A program made the position numbers and the translations under genes. Under the pieces are notes generated by a model. That model searched no databases, was not told the DNA's origin, and worked only from the letters and a program-made list of their open reading frames with translations. From positions 183,201-247,200 of the forward strand of contig NZ_QLSZ01000003.1 in the NCBI RefSeq assembly GCF_003268855.1: a stretch of DNA of 64,000 nucleotides, given 5' to 3'. The stretch comes from Flavobacterium aciduliphilum. GTDB lineage: Bacteria > Bacteroidota > Bacteroidia > Flavobacteriales > Flavobacteriaceae. Below are positions 1 through 8,922 of this stretch, piece after piece; position 1 is the first letter of the stretch; every line of letters starts with the position of its first letter.

Positions 1-432
1 ATAGACTTCACACATATCACTACCTTTTACTGAAACCTTTGCCATCATTGGGAAAGTAACACCGTAATTCTTCTGACAAAAAGTACTGATTTCTTCATTG
101 GTACCTGGTTCTTGAGCAGCAAAATTATTGGCAGGAAATCCTACAATGCAGAAATTTTTATCTTTATATTTTTTATAAAGTGCTTCTAAGTCTTTGTATT
201 GGGGTGTTAAGCCACATTTAGATGCTGTGTTTACGACGAGTATTTTTTTGCCTTTCAGGGAGACAAAATCAAATGAATTTCCCGATAAATCTTGTACTTT
301 GAATTGGTAAATGTTTTGTTTCATAGATTCCGTTTTTGATGTTTTCACAGCAGTTGTAACGTTTTGCTGCCCTTGACAGTTACTAAAAATCAAAATCGTT
401 AGCACTGATAAGTAAGATAATAGTTTTTTCAT
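1..432 (-). CDS. Glutathione peroxidase, lipoprotein form (3' end cut off by window)
   Basis: This gene runs off the left edge of the window, so only the first 144 codons are present. The start is an ATG at 432. The N-terminus is a lipoprotein signal (hydrophobic run, then LIFSNC with the lipobox Cys), which predicts an envelope-anchored enzyme. The glutathione peroxidase fold follows: NTASKCGLTPQY holds the peroxidatic Cys, and FPANNFAAQEPG holds the conserved Gln. The second Cys usual in the FPCNQF motif is Ala here, a variant I believe is also found in other bacterial homologs. Family members reduce peroxides using thioredoxin or glutathione. It begins four bases after the ccsBA stop, so the two are probably cotranscribed. 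Confidence 0.9.
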   Translation of the reverse strand, partial: MKKLLSYLSVLTILIFSNCQGQQNVTTAVKTSKTESMKQNIYQFKVQDLSGNSFDFVSLKGKKILVVNTASKCGLTPQYKDLEALYKKYKDKNFCIVGFPANNFAAQEPGTNEEISTFCQKNYGVTFPMMAKVSVKGSDMCEVY

Positions 433-436
433 CACT

Positions 437-3400
437 TTATTTTTTAAAATGTTTTTTATAATGCCAATATACTATAGATGAAAACGTTAAGAATGTCACC
501 AAAATATACATGTATATGGTCACATTTTGTTTTTCGCCCGTGGCATAAGAATGCATTCCTGTCAAATGAAAATTAACTCCAAAGTAGGTCATCAATATCG
601 ATGCATAGGCTAAAACACTCATAAAATTAAACGCAAACAATCCACGTAAGGAGGGTACAAAACGCGCATGAATTACAAAAGCATAGACCATAATACTAAT
701 CAATGCCCATGTCTCTTTGGGATCCCAACCCCAATAGCGTCCCCAACTTTCATTGGCCCATTGCCCACCTAAAAAGTTTCCTATAGTGAGCATAACCAAA
801 CCAATAGTCAAAGCCATTTCATTGATATAAGTAATTTCTTTAATGTGCAAACTCATAAGATTCTTGTTCTTTTCTCTCACAAAAAGCATTAAAATTAAAG
901 AAACAAGTCCTAATATCATTCCCAAAGTAAACGGACCATAACTGGCCACAATTACTGCCACATGAATCATTAACCAATATGAGTTAAGAACAGGTTGTAA
1001 ATTAGCTATATCAGGATCCATCCAACTTAAATGGGCTACCATCAAAATCATAGAAGCCACAAAGGTTCCTGAAGCGATTGTTAATTTAGATTTTCTGTCA
1101 AAAGCCAAAGTAAAAAACATGGTTGCCCAAGCTACATAAATCATACTTTCATAAGCATTACTCCATGGTGCATGTCCAGAAACATACCATCTAGCGATGA
1201 GTCCTAATGTATGTAAAGCAAACAAAAATCCTATAAAAATATGAAAACTGGTAATAGCAACTCGAATTGGTTTTGTATTAAAAAAGATACCGAGTATCGC
1301 TAGAATCAACATGATACTTCCCGCAAGCATATAAAGCCAAAATAAATTTCGAAACACATCGTATTTATTCAACATGATTTCAGAGGTAATTTGTTTTTCA
1401 GTAGGTCTGACTGCTAGACCATACTTCTTCTGAAAATTTTCCAATCCTAAAATCATGGTATTCGCCATAGTATAATTTTTGGAGGTAGAGGCTTTCGCCA
1501 ACGCATCTAAATAGAAAGGAAGTGCATTTTTAATTTGATCCAAATCAGTGCCTGTTTTTTCACCAATCTCTAAAAATGAGACCCACTTATTGTTTTTATC
1601 TTTTGGAATTGGAAAAATTCTCAAAATCGTACCACTTAGAGCCGAATTCAATAAATTGATTTTCTTATCAGCTTCGATAAAATCTTTTTGGAATTGATCG
1701 GGATTGGTTGTTTTATAAGCCTCGTCGAGGTAAGGGCCTAATTTATAATTTCCTTTTTTATCAAAGAAACTCCTGAATGTGATGTATTTATCTTCTTCTT
1801 TGACACCTATAATTTTTCGAATACTGTCGTTTCCTTTTTTCAAATATATTAACGGAAGTTCAAACCAAGCGGTTGGAAACTGGGTCATTGAAAGCAAAAC
1901 TTGATCAGAATTCATACCGTTGTAGGTATCACTTTTACTCACTTTTCGCAACAATTCAGAAGAAAAAGTATTGATAGGATACATTCTACCATTTACATCT
2001 TGAATCACCAAACGGCCAAATTTTTCAGCTTGTTGTTCAGGTACTTTGTATTTTAAAATAGAATCTAAATAATTAATTTTAGAATTATGACTATTAAGTG
2101 TTTGTGCGTAATTATTTAAAGCTGTAATTAAAAATAAAATAGTTAGTAATTGTGTCTTTTTTTGTTTGATATCTTCCAGTTTTCGTTTCAAATCAGCAAA
2201 ACGTGTATGTTTTACAAAAAGGATAGCTAACATAGCAAAAAACAATAAAAAATACCCTATATATGTAATCAAAGTACCCCAATAATCATGATTCACAGAA
2301 AGGATGGTTCCCCTTTCATCTGGGTCAAAAGACGATTGAAAGAAACGATACCCTTTGTAATCAAGAATGTGATTCATAAAAATATCCGCATTAAAACGAT
2401 CTTTCCCATCATTTACAGTAACTTTACTTTTGTAAGAAGAGTAACTTTTATCTGTTCCTGGATACTTATCTGCAATAAAATCATTCAACTGGATAGCAAA
2501 AGGTAAGGAATATACTTTACTTCCAAACGACAACGTAAATTCTAGGTTACCTAATTTTAAAGTGACTGGTTGCCCTATTTTACCTTTAGATCCTATTAGA
2601 GTGACTTCTTTACTGTGTCCTTCAGCCGAGACTAAAACTGTAAGCGCATCATCCCCTTTTTTGGCTTTGTAATTTCCACTAGACACCATTTTTTTCACTC
2701 CTTTCATAGGCTGTTCGGGAAACACAAATTGTGCATTACCTACATTATACAAGGAACGAAATTGTAGCGGCTGATTGATGTCTTTTAGAAGTTTTCCTTG
2801 AAATTTATCAATCATACGCATAAAATTGCCTTCAAAAGGCGCAGAAACTGTAGTGGTTGTACCATCAGTTGTGATGTTGATGGCTCCTGGAGTAGGTTTG
2901 TTTAAAGCAAATAACAAATTGTGAATGTTTTGAACTTCACCAGCTTTAAGGTAATGTTCTTGTCTTGATCCGCTGCCAGCTTCAACTAATTTAAGATAAA
3001 ATTGCCCCGAATTGGATGGTTCGATTTGTTCTTTTACATCCATTGCAAAATCCTTGTATTCTATAGTAAAAGGAGTTTTATCAAAGCGTTCCTCTATAGA
3101 AAATGAATTCGAAGCAAAAGGCCAATACGTGGCTTCAGATAATAGTAAGGGTTGTTCTAAAACTCTTCTTTTCAATTCGCCATGGTATTGACCATCCACA
3201 AATATTGTAAGAAAGTTTTTATCCGAAACGACTTCGTTGGAAGACTCCCCTTCTCTAATGTGAAGCATTCCTTCATAGCTAATGTATCGTGTAATTCCCG
3301 CCCCTACAATAATGAATATAAAAGAAAGATGAAGTAATAAAGTGGCCCATTTTTCTTTACGATACAGTTGGTATCTTTTAATATTACCTGCAAAATTAAT

Positions 3401-3577
3401 CACAAAAAACACCATAATTACTTCAAACCATTTCGAATTATAAATCCATAATCGAGCGGTATCCGTATTGTAATAGCTCTCAATAAAAGTACCTATTCCC
3501 ATAGCTGTTGCAAACAATAAGAACAAGACGGCCATTAAACGTGTAGAATAAAAAATAGAACCTATATTTTTTTGCAT
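437..3577 (-). CDS. ccsBA: Fused cytochrome c maturation protein CcsB-CcsA (ResB-ResC type)
   Basis: A 1046-residue fusion of the two system II cytochrome c synthase subunits, which export haem and attach it to apocytochrome c. The N-terminal part is ResB/CcsB-like, with membrane segments near residues 12-30, 45-65 and 80-98 and a large periplasmic domain containing an FFQSSFDPDERGT-type motif before a further membrane segment. The second half is CcsA-like, with many membrane spans and the haem-handling WWD signature GQWANESWGRYWGWDPKETW at about residues 938-957. Conserved His residues flank it. Such fusions are typical of Bacteroidetes and epsilonproteobacteria. A glutathione peroxidase gene follows immediately. 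Confidence 0.93.
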   Translation of the reverse strand: MQKNIGSIFYSTRLMAVLFLLFATAMGIGTFIESYYNTDTARLWIYNSKWFEVIMVFFVINFAGNIKRYQLYRKEKWATLLLHLSFIFIIVGAGITRYISYEGMLHIREGESSNEVVSDKNFLTIFVDGQYHGELKRRVLEQPLLLSEATYWPFASNSFSIEERFDKTPFTIEYKDFAMDVKEQIEPSNSGQFYLKLVEAGSGSRQEHYLKAGEVQNIHNLLFALNKPTPGAINITTDGTTTTVSAPFEGNFMRMIDKFQGKLLKDINQPLQFRSLYNVGNAQFVFPEQPMKGVKKMVSSGNYKAKKGDDALTVLVSAEGHSKEVTLIGSKGKIGQPVTLKLGNLEFTLSFGSKVYSLPFAIQLNDFIADKYPGTDKSYSSYKSKVTVNDGKDRFNADIFMNHILDYKGYRFFQSSFDPDERGTILSVNHDYWGTLITYIGYFLLFFAMLAILFVKHTRFADLKRKLEDIKQKKTQLLTILFLITALNNYAQTLNSHNSKINYLDSILKYKVPEQQAEKFGRLVIQDVNGRMYPINTFSSELLRKVSKSDTYNGMNSDQVLLSMTQFPTAWFELPLIYLKKGNDSIRKIIGVKEEDKYITFRSFFDKKGNYKLGPYLDEAYKTTNPDQFQKDFIEADKKINLLNSALSGTILRIFPIPKDKNNKWVSFLEIGEKTGTDLDQIKNALPFYLDALAKASTSKNYTMANTMILGLENFQKKYGLAVRPTEKQITSEIMLNKYDVFRNLFWLYMLAGSIMLILAILGIFFNTKPIRVAITSFHIFIGFLFALHTLGLIARWYVSGHAPWSNAYESMIYVAWATMFFTLAFDRKSKLTIASGTFVASMILMVAHLSWMDPDIANLQPVLNSYWLMIHVAVIVASYGPFTLGMILGLVSLILMLFVREKNKNLMSLHIKEITYINEMALTIGLVMLTIGNFLGGQWANESWGRYWGWDPKETWALISIMVYAFVIHARFVPSLRGLFAFNFMSVLAYASILMTYFGVNFHLTGMHSYATGEKQNVTIYMYILVTFLTFSSIVYWHYKKHFKK

Positions 3578-3600
3578 GACGGGTTTTGTTATAAGAGTTG

Positions 3601-3608
3601 CAAATGTA
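3601..3608 (-). promoter_or_regulatory. Predicted -7 promoter element for ccsBA
   Basis: On the minus strand this reads TACATTTG, an exact match to the Bacteroidetes TAnnTTTG element, 23 bases upstream of the ccsBA ATG. I see no clear TTG at the -33 position, so the call rests on the -7 box and its location. Confidence 0.5.
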
Positions 3609-3711
3609 AATCAAAAAAGAATAATATTTGCTATCCTTTGATGCAATTAACAAAGCTTTAAAAGTATAAAAAAATCAAGTCTTTATCGTTTATCCGTGTC
3701 ATTTTTTTACC

Positions 3712-3719
3712 TACTTTTG
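3712..3719 (+). promoter_or_regulatory. Predicted -7 promoter element for the 2OG-Fe(II) oxygenase gene
   Basis: TACTTTTG matches TAnnTTTG and lies 47 bases upstream of the ATG at 3767. It is part of a divergent promoter region with ccsBA. No good -33 TTG is visible. Confidence 0.5.
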
Positions 3720-3766
3720 TCATTATGATTAGAATTTTCTAATTGAATTAATTAATAATTTTTAGT

Positions 3767-4720
3767 ATGCAACAAATTCCTAGTGTTGACTTACGTGATT
3801 TCCTGTCGGATGATCCGGCACGTAAACAAAAATTTGTAAATGAAATCGGAAAAGCCTACGAAGATATTGGCTTTGTAGCGTTAAAAGGTCATTTTTTAGA
3901 TGACCAATTAGTGGAAAACCTATATGCGGAAGTTCGAAACTTCTTTGCATTGCCCTTGGAGACAAAATCTAAGTATGAAATTCCAGAAATTGGAGGACAA
4001 CGAGGGTATATTTCTTTCGGAAAAGAACATGCAAAAGGTCGTTCTGCAGGAGATTTAAAAGAGTTTTGGCATTTCGGACAATATGTGAGCGAGGGCTCAA
4101 AATATGCCGATGAGTATCCAAAAAATGTCGAAGTTTCTGAACTACCAAATTTCAATTTAGTTGGAAAAAAAGCCTATCAAATGCTTGAAAAAACTGGAAT
4201 TTATGTATTGAGAGCCTTGGCATTACATATTGGTTTGGATGAATTCTATTTTGATCCTTACATTAAAGATGGAAATAGCATTTTACGTCCAATTCACTAT
4301 CCACCCATTACTGATGAACCTAAAGATGGAGCGGTACGTGCTGCTGCCCATGGTGACATTAATCTTATTACTTTATTAATGGGAGCTCAAGGAAAAGGAT
4401 TACAAGTACAAAATCATAATGGTGAATGGATTGATGCAATGGCACAATCTGATGAATTAATGATTAATGTAGGCGATATGTTATCAAGACATACCAACAA
4501 CAAATTAAAGTCTACCATTCACCAAGTGGTAAATCCGCCACGTGAATTATGGAATACCTCAAGATATTCTATTCCTTTTTTCATGCATCCAGTAAGCGAT
4601 ATGAAACTGAATTGTTTGCCAGACTGCATTGATGAGCATCATCCTAAACAATTCGAAGACATCACCGCTGGAGAATATCTGAATGAGCGTTTGGTGGAAT
4701 TAGGATTGATTAAGAAGTAA
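3767..4720 (+). CDS. 2-oxoglutarate/Fe(II)-dependent oxygenase, isopenicillin N synthase family
   Basis: A 317-residue protein with the full domain order of the isopenicillin N synthase-like family: an N-terminal DIOX_N region (residues 5-110) and a C-terminal 2OG-Fe(II) oxygenase jelly roll. The iron ligands are visible as AAHGD (H195, D197) and STIHQVV (H252). RYSIPFF (R266, S268) supplies the co-substrate-binding Arg-x-Ser pair. Enzymes of this family couple oxidation of a small molecule to decarboxylation of 2-oxoglutarate, but the substrate cannot be read from the sequence. Close relatives seem to be common single genes in flavobacteria. It stands alone, with its own promoter and a terminator after it. 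Confidence 0.88.
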   Translation: MQQIPSVDLRDFLSDDPARKQKFVNEIGKAYEDIGFVALKGHFLDDQLVENLYAEVRNFFALPLETKSKYEIPEIGGQRGYISFGKEHAKGRSAGDLKEFWHFGQYVSEGSKYADEYPKNVEVSELPNFNLVGKKAYQMLEKTGIYVLRALALHIGLDEFYFDPYIKDGNSILRPIHYPPITDEPKDGAVRAAAHGDINLITLLMGAQGKGLQVQNHNGEWIDAMAQSDELMINVGDMLSRHTNNKLKSTIHQVVNPPRELWNTSRYSIPFFMHPVSDMKLNCLPDCIDEHHPKQFEDITAGEYLNERLVELGLIKK

Positions 4721-4737
4721 AAAAAATAAAATTCAAT

Positions 4738-4775
4738 AAAAAAGGCATTGAGTTTTTACTTGATGTCTTTTTTGG
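4738..4775 (+). terminator. Rho-independent terminator after the oxygenase gene
   Basis: GGCATTGAG pairs with CTTGATGTC (some G-T wobbles) around a short T-rich loop and is followed by a run of six T; A-rich flanks on the left would extend the stem. Confidence 0.6.
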
Positions 4776-4866
4776 TTTTTTATTTGAAACTCCGATTTAA
4801 GAAATTTATAAATTTATTGAAATTTCTCTGATTTCTTAAATCTGTTTTTCCTTAAAAATTATACAA

Positions 4867-5199
4867 ATGGATTTACAAGAACAATTAAAAAAACTATTTC
4901 CCGACCATGAACCTTCACATGAGTCAGAAGAAATTGTAGCTGAAACACATGAATTATTTGTTCAAAAAGAACCTATGATTTGTAAATATGAAAAACGAAA
5001 AGGTAAACCAACTACGATTATTTCTGGCTATGAAGGAACCGACGAAGATTTCAAATTATTAGCTAAAGAAATAAAAAGTACGTTTGCCGTCGGTGGCAGT
5101 TTTAAAGACGGAGAAATCATTATACAGGGGGATTATCGCGATAAAATAATGAAAGTATTACAAGACAAAGGTTTTAAAACCAAACGAGTGGGAGGATAA
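4867..5199 (+). CDS. SUI1/YciH-type translation initiation factor homolog
   Basis: A 110-residue protein related to eukaryotic eIF1 (SUI1) and bacterial YciH. The SUI1 fold occupies roughly residues 35-108: the basic loop KYEKRKGKPTTIISGYEG, then LAKEIKSTFAVGGSFKDGEIIIQGDYRDKI, ending in a GFKTKRVGG-like tail. Known YciH proteins affect fidelity of start-site selection and ribosome behaviour in stress, but their physiological role in Bacteroidetes is not settled. It sits 57 bases upstream of a nucleoside phosphorylase gene on the same strand. Confidence 0.85.
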   Translation: MDLQEQLKKLFPDHEPSHESEEIVAETHELFVQKEPMICKYEKRKGKPTTIISGYEGTDEDFKLLAKEIKSTFAVGGSFKDGEIIIQGDYRDKIMKVLQDKGFKTKRVGG

Positions 5200-5256
5200 T
5201 TTAGAAATACGAAGTTAAAATACGACGTGAGACGTTAACACAAATAATAAAAAAAC

Positions 5257-6123
5257 ATGATTGCATCATCAGAATTAATTTTAAATCCGGATGGAAGTGT
5301 ATATCACTTAAACCTAAAACCGGAACATATTGCTAAAGACATCATCTTTGTAGGGGATCAAAATAGGGTAGAAAAAATAACAAAGCATTTTTCTTCTATT
5401 GAATTTACGCAACAAAAAAGAGAATTTAAAACGCAAACGGGAATTTATAAAGGAAAACGAATAACTGTGTTGTCTACAGGAATTGGTCCAGATAACATTG
5501 ACATTGTTATGAATGAACTAGATGCTTTAGTTAATATTGATTTAGCCACACGTACTGTGAAAGAAAATTTAACCTCTTTAAACATCGTGCGTATTGGTAC
5601 TTCGGGTTCCTTGCAAGCCACTATTCCATGTGATAGTTTTGTGATGAGTCAATACGGTCTTGGGTTGGACAACATGCTTCGCTCCTATTTGATTGATGAC
5701 ATATCTGAAAACGACATTGAAGAAGCTTTTATTACTCAAACCCAATGGGATATTAAAAAAGGGCGTCCATATGTGATTAAAGGAAGTGAAATTTTAGAAA
5801 AAAGAACAGAAAGTGATCAAATTTTCAAAGGTTTTACAGGAACAGCAGGCGGTTTTTATGGACCACAAGGCAGGGTGCTAAGATTGGGTATCCAAGATCC
5901 TGAACTAAATAGTAAAATGGACTCCTTTGAATATAATGGGATAAAAATGACCAATCTGGAAATGGAAACTGGCGCTATCTATGGGTTGGGTAAATTATTA
6001 GGCCATGAATGCCTTTCTTTAAATGCAATTATTGCCAATAGAGCTACGGGTACATTCAGTGAAGACCCTTATAAAGCTGTTGATGCTTTGATTGAGTATG
6101 CTTTAGATAAATTGGCAGAATAG
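5257..6123 (+). CDS. Nucleoside phosphorylase (uridine phosphorylase-like)
   Basis: A 288-residue PNP/UDP-family phosphorylase, which splits a nucleoside with phosphate into free base and ribose 1-phosphate for salvage. Visible motifs are the phosphate-binding FVGDQNRV near residue 30, VLSTGIGPDNIDIVMNEL near 70-87, the VRIGTSGSLQ core near 110, and NLEMETGAIYGLGKLLGH, which includes the MET element that contacts the ribose. Length is a little greater than that of E. coli Udp. The sequence fits uridine phosphorylase better than purine nucleoside phosphorylase, but substrate choice is inferred. Confidence 0.85.
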   Translation: MIASSELILNPDGSVYHLNLKPEHIAKDIIFVGDQNRVEKITKHFSSIEFTQQKREFKTQTGIYKGKRITVLSTGIGPDNIDIVMNELDALVNIDLATRTVKENLTSLNIVRIGTSGSLQATIPCDSFVMSQYGLGLDNMLRSYLIDDISENDIEEAFITQTQWDIKKGRPYVIKGSEILEKRTESDQIFKGFTGTAGGFYGPQGRVLRLGIQDPELNSKMDSFEYNGIKMTNLEMETGAIYGLGKLLGHECLSLNAIIANRATGTFSEDPYKAVDALIEYALDKLAE

Positions 6124-6183
6124 ATTAAGGATTGAAGAATTACAAATTTTAATTTTGAAGTAGTAAAAAAGTCATTATAATTT

Positions 6184-6401
6184 ATGGAAAAAGAAGCATG
6201 TTGTGAAACAATGAAATATCACATAAATTACAAATGTGATATCCATAAAAATCCTTTTGATTGTCCTGATGCTGTGATTTATAGTTCAAAAAAAAGAAAA
6301 AGTTTGGTCTAATTATTCATGATGGCGGAAGTTCTTATCTCAAAATAAAATATTGTCCTTGGTGTGGAAATAAATTAAAGAAAAAAAAACTTGATTTATA
6401 A
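6184..6401 (+). pseudogene. DUF6980-like Cys-rich small protein, split by a -1 frameshift in an A-tract
   Basis: The ATG at 6184 opens 42 codons beginning MEKEACCETMKYHINYKC and containing NPFDCPDAVIYSS, then stops at 6310-6312. The expected continuation, FGLIIHDGGSSYLKIKYCPWCGNKL, is in the -1 frame and ends at the TAA at 6399-6401, which overlaps the ATG of the next gene. Together the two parts give a complete small protein with a CC pair, single Cys residues and a CPWC knuckle, as remembered for the DUF6980 family (possibly zinc-binding). The switch falls in an A8-G-A5 stretch at 6288-6301. It could be a real one-base deletion, a sequencing indel, or -1 slippage, because A AAA AAA is in the correct phase. 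Confidence 0.65.
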
Positions 6402-6955
6402 TGGATTTAATACTAGAAACCAAACGTTTACTCCTAAGACCGCTCTCATTTTCAGATGCTGAAGCCATGTTTGCCATGGATTGTAATCCTAGGGTGCATC
6501 GCTATTTGTGGCAAAATCCAACACAAGAACTTACAGAAACCATAAAAATAATCGAATACATCCACAAACAATATGATGAAAACAAGATTGGACGATTTGC
6601 TACAATTTTAAAAGAAACAGGAGAATTTATTGGTTGGACTGGAATCAAATACATTACGGATCATGTAGAAAATGGAAAAACCAATTTTTATGATTATGGG
6701 TATCGTTTAGATGAAAAATTTTGGAATAAAGGTTATGCTACCGAAGCCTCTATTGCATGGTTAGCTTATGGTTTTAACAAAATGGGGATTACAGAAATGA
6801 ATGCCTATACCCATACTCTCAATGGAGCCTCTAACCACGTATTACAAAAGGTGGGGTTTGACTTCGTTGAAGATTATCCTGATAAAGATGGAGTTACTTG
6901 GAAATGGTGGCAATTAGAAAAAACAAAATACGAAACCCAAAAGCAAATGCTTTAA
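6401..6955 (+). CDS. GNAT family N-acetyltransferase (RimJ/RimL-like)
   Basis: A 184-residue acetyltransferase of the GNAT superfamily that would move an acetyl group from acetyl-CoA to an amine. It starts ETKRLLLRPLSFSDAEAMF, the typical RimJ/RimL opening. It also contains IGRFATILKETGEFIGWTG (beta 2-4) and the acyl-CoA-binding stretch LDEKFWNKGYATEAS near residues 107-121, followed by NGASNHVLQKVGF. The substrate, a protein N-terminus or a small molecule, cannot be told. The ATG overlaps the stop of the frameshifted small gene upstream, suggesting one transcript. Confidence 0.86.
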   Translation: MDLILETKRLLLRPLSFSDAEAMFAMDCNPRVHRYLWQNPTQELTETIKIIEYIHKQYDENKIGRFATILKETGEFIGWTGIKYITDHVENGKTNFYDYGYRLDEKFWNKGYATEASIAWLAYGFNKMGITEMNAYTHTLNGASNHVLQKVGFDFVEDYPDKDGVTWKWWQLEKTKYETQKQML

Positions 6956-6970
6956 CTACTTTACGAACTC

Positions 6971-7822
6971 ATGAAAACTATACGAATCGCTGGAGTACCA
7001 GAACACTTTAATCATCCCTGGAAAATGGCACTTGCGGAACATAAATTTCAAGATGCAGGATTAGCTGTTACTTGGACAGATGTTCCTGAAGGCACAGGAA
7101 AAATGTGTCAAATGTTGCGCGAGGGAGTTGTCGATATTGCCGTAATTTTGACAGAAGGCATCATAAAAGATATTGTCAATGGAAATCCAAGTAGAATTGT
7201 CCAAAGTTATGTAAATAGTCCCCTACTTTGGGGAATTCATGTACATGCATCATCCAACTATTTCTCCCTTGAAGACCTACAAGATAAAAAAGTTGCCATT
7301 TCTCGCTATGGTTCGGGGTCTCATCTTATGGCTATTGTAAATGCTCTGCAACAAGGGTGGAATACAGATCAGTTACAATTTGAAGTGGTACATACTGTTG
7401 AAGGTGCCGTTGAAGCTTTAGAGCAAGGGAAAACTGATTATTTTATGTGGGAAAAATTCATGACTAAACCCCTTGTAGATCAAGGTGTTTTTAGATGGAT
7501 TTCCGATTGTCCTACGCCTTGGCCTAGTTTTGTCATTTCAGTGCGTGAGGAATTTATACAAGAGGAAAAAAATTCGTTAGAAATAGTTTTGTCGATTATC
7601 AATTCAGTAACATCAAACTTTAAAGAAATTCCGTTTATTGAAGAGATTTTATCTAATACCTTTCAGCAAAAACAAGACGATATTCGTGCATGGCTTTCTT
7701 TGACACATTGGGGTCAAGATAGTCTTACTAATGATGTAGTTGAAAAAATTCAAAATCAATTGTTTAACATGAAAATCATAGAGCATAAAATACCTGTTTC
7801 AAATTTAATATACTCGCTTTAA
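6971..7822 (+). CDS. Substrate-binding-like protein (Ca3427-type type 2 periplasmic-binding fold)
   Basis: A 283-residue protein with the two-lobed type 2 periplasmic-binding fold related to ThiY/SsuA (IRIAGVPEHFNHPW at the start, then GVVDIAVILTEG, LQDKKVAISRYGSGSHLMA, and GAVEALEQGKTDYFMWEKFM). It matches the Ca3427-like group best from memory. There is no signal peptide or lipobox, so it is probably cytoplasmic, and there are no ABC permease or ATPase genes nearby. That argues against a simple transporter role. The ligand is unknown. It lies 15 bases after the acetyltransferase gene and 20 before the next gene, probably in the same operon. Confidence 0.72.
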   Translation: MKTIRIAGVPEHFNHPWKMALAEHKFQDAGLAVTWTDVPEGTGKMCQMLREGVVDIAVILTEGIIKDIVNGNPSRIVQSYVNSPLLWGIHVHASSNYFSLEDLQDKKVAISRYGSGSHLMAIVNALQQGWNTDQLQFEVVHTVEGAVEALEQGKTDYFMWEKFMTKPLVDQGVFRWISDCPTPWPSFVISVREEFIQEEKNSLEIVLSIINSVTSNFKEIPFIEEILSNTFQQKQDDIRAWLSLTHWGQDSLTNDVVEKIQNQLFNMKIIEHKIPVSNLIYSL

Positions 7823-7842
7823 ACCGTTACATTTCAGAAGAA

Positions 7843-8778
7843 ATGTTTGAAAAAATTTCGCTTTATTATTTAAAACTTAAAAATAAACTCACGGTAAAAA
7901 AACCTTGGGATTACGTCATTATATTTATCTTAAATGTACTCTTTACAATTCCCGTTTTTATTATTGTACATCACAATATAATTGCTTTTAATTGGTATTA
8001 TAAAGCCGATAGAATTTTAATATTTATTCTTATTCTTCTTATTTTTCAGTGTATTCTGCAAGCCATGAGACGCATCACGTTACTTAGTGTTTTTGCTTAT
8101 GTAGTAATTCTTTTATATGGCACTTTAAAAGGAGGTTATGGTTTTGAACGTGTGTTTGAAGACTATCAATCCCTGCTGTATAATATGTCTGAAAATCAAT
8201 ATCCGCAAGATATCATTATAGATAAATTATTACCTTTTCCTAACAAGTCTAAAATAATCCATGCGATTGACTACGAAAATCCAAAGGTGAGAAACTTTGC
8301 TTTGATGTCGGTCAACAAATATTTTAAAAATATAAAAGGCCATAGCAATTATCTAACACTGATTCAATGTTTGGCTGTATTCAAAGAAATCAACAGTCAT
8401 TGGAATTATGTAAGAGATCCAAAAGGAGAAGAATATTTTGCAAGCGCCAGCGAATCTATACAATATTTGTCAGGCGATTGTGATGATCATTCCATCTTAA
8501 TGGCAGCAAGTATAAGAGCTATCGGTGGGGTTCCGAGATTAATTCACACACAAGGACACATTTATCCGGAGCTGTTGATTGGTAGTAAATCAGATATGGA
8601 AATGGTTACTTTTCTTATAAAAAAGGAACTTTTCCCTAATGAAAGTAAAGGAAAAGTATTGTATTATCATATAGACGAAAGAGGAAAGATTTGGTTAAAT
8701 CTTGACTATACTGCAAAATATCCAGGTGGCCCTTTCTTGAGAGAAGAAGTTTTAGGAGCCTTAACTCTAGAGTATTAA
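7843..8778 (+). CDS. Transglutaminase-like membrane protein
   Basis: A 311-residue protein. Two to three hydrophobic segments lie near residues 24-45, 55-72 and 78-95, followed by a soluble domain. The transglutaminase-like core shows SGDCDDHSILMAASIRAIGG (candidate Cys about residue 212, in the usual GDCxD context) and TQGHIYPEL with the candidate His. A later NLDYT could give the Asp. Bacterial members can be peptidases or isopeptidases of the cell envelope, and no substrate can be named. It is the last gene of the apparent operon that begins with the acetyltransferase. Confidence 0.75.
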   Translation: MFEKISLYYLKLKNKLTVKKPWDYVIIFILNVLFTIPVFIIVHHNIIAFNWYYKADRILIFILILLIFQCILQAMRRITLLSVFAYVVILLYGTLKGGYGFERVFEDYQSLLYNMSENQYPQDIIIDKLLPFPNKSKIIHAIDYENPKVRNFALMSVNKYFKNIKGHSNYLTLIQCLAVFKEINSHWNYVRDPKGEEYFASASESIQYLSGDCDDHSILMAASIRAIGGVPRLIHTQGHIYPELLIGSKSDMEMVTFLIKKELFPNESKGKVLYYHIDERGKIWLNLDYTAKYPGGPFLREEVLGALTLEY

Positions 8779-8889
8779 GCTAGAAACATATATGTAAAAT
8801 ACTAAAAAAGAGACTTCATGTGCAAATCTACAATACTTATTTTGAAAAAAATATATAGAATTTTAATATTTTTACATTTTCAGGATAGT

Positions 8890-8922
8890 GAAAAAAATAA
8901 CCCCTAAAACTAAATTTAGGGG
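8890..8922 (-). terminator. Terminator hairpin, distal copy downstream of the tRNA cluster
   Basis: CCCCTAAA (8901-8908) pairs with TTTAGGGG (8915-8922) around a six-base loop. Read on the minus strand it is followed by TTATTTTTTT, a normal intrinsic terminator. It is a second copy of the terminator at 9004-9036. Confidence 0.75.
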
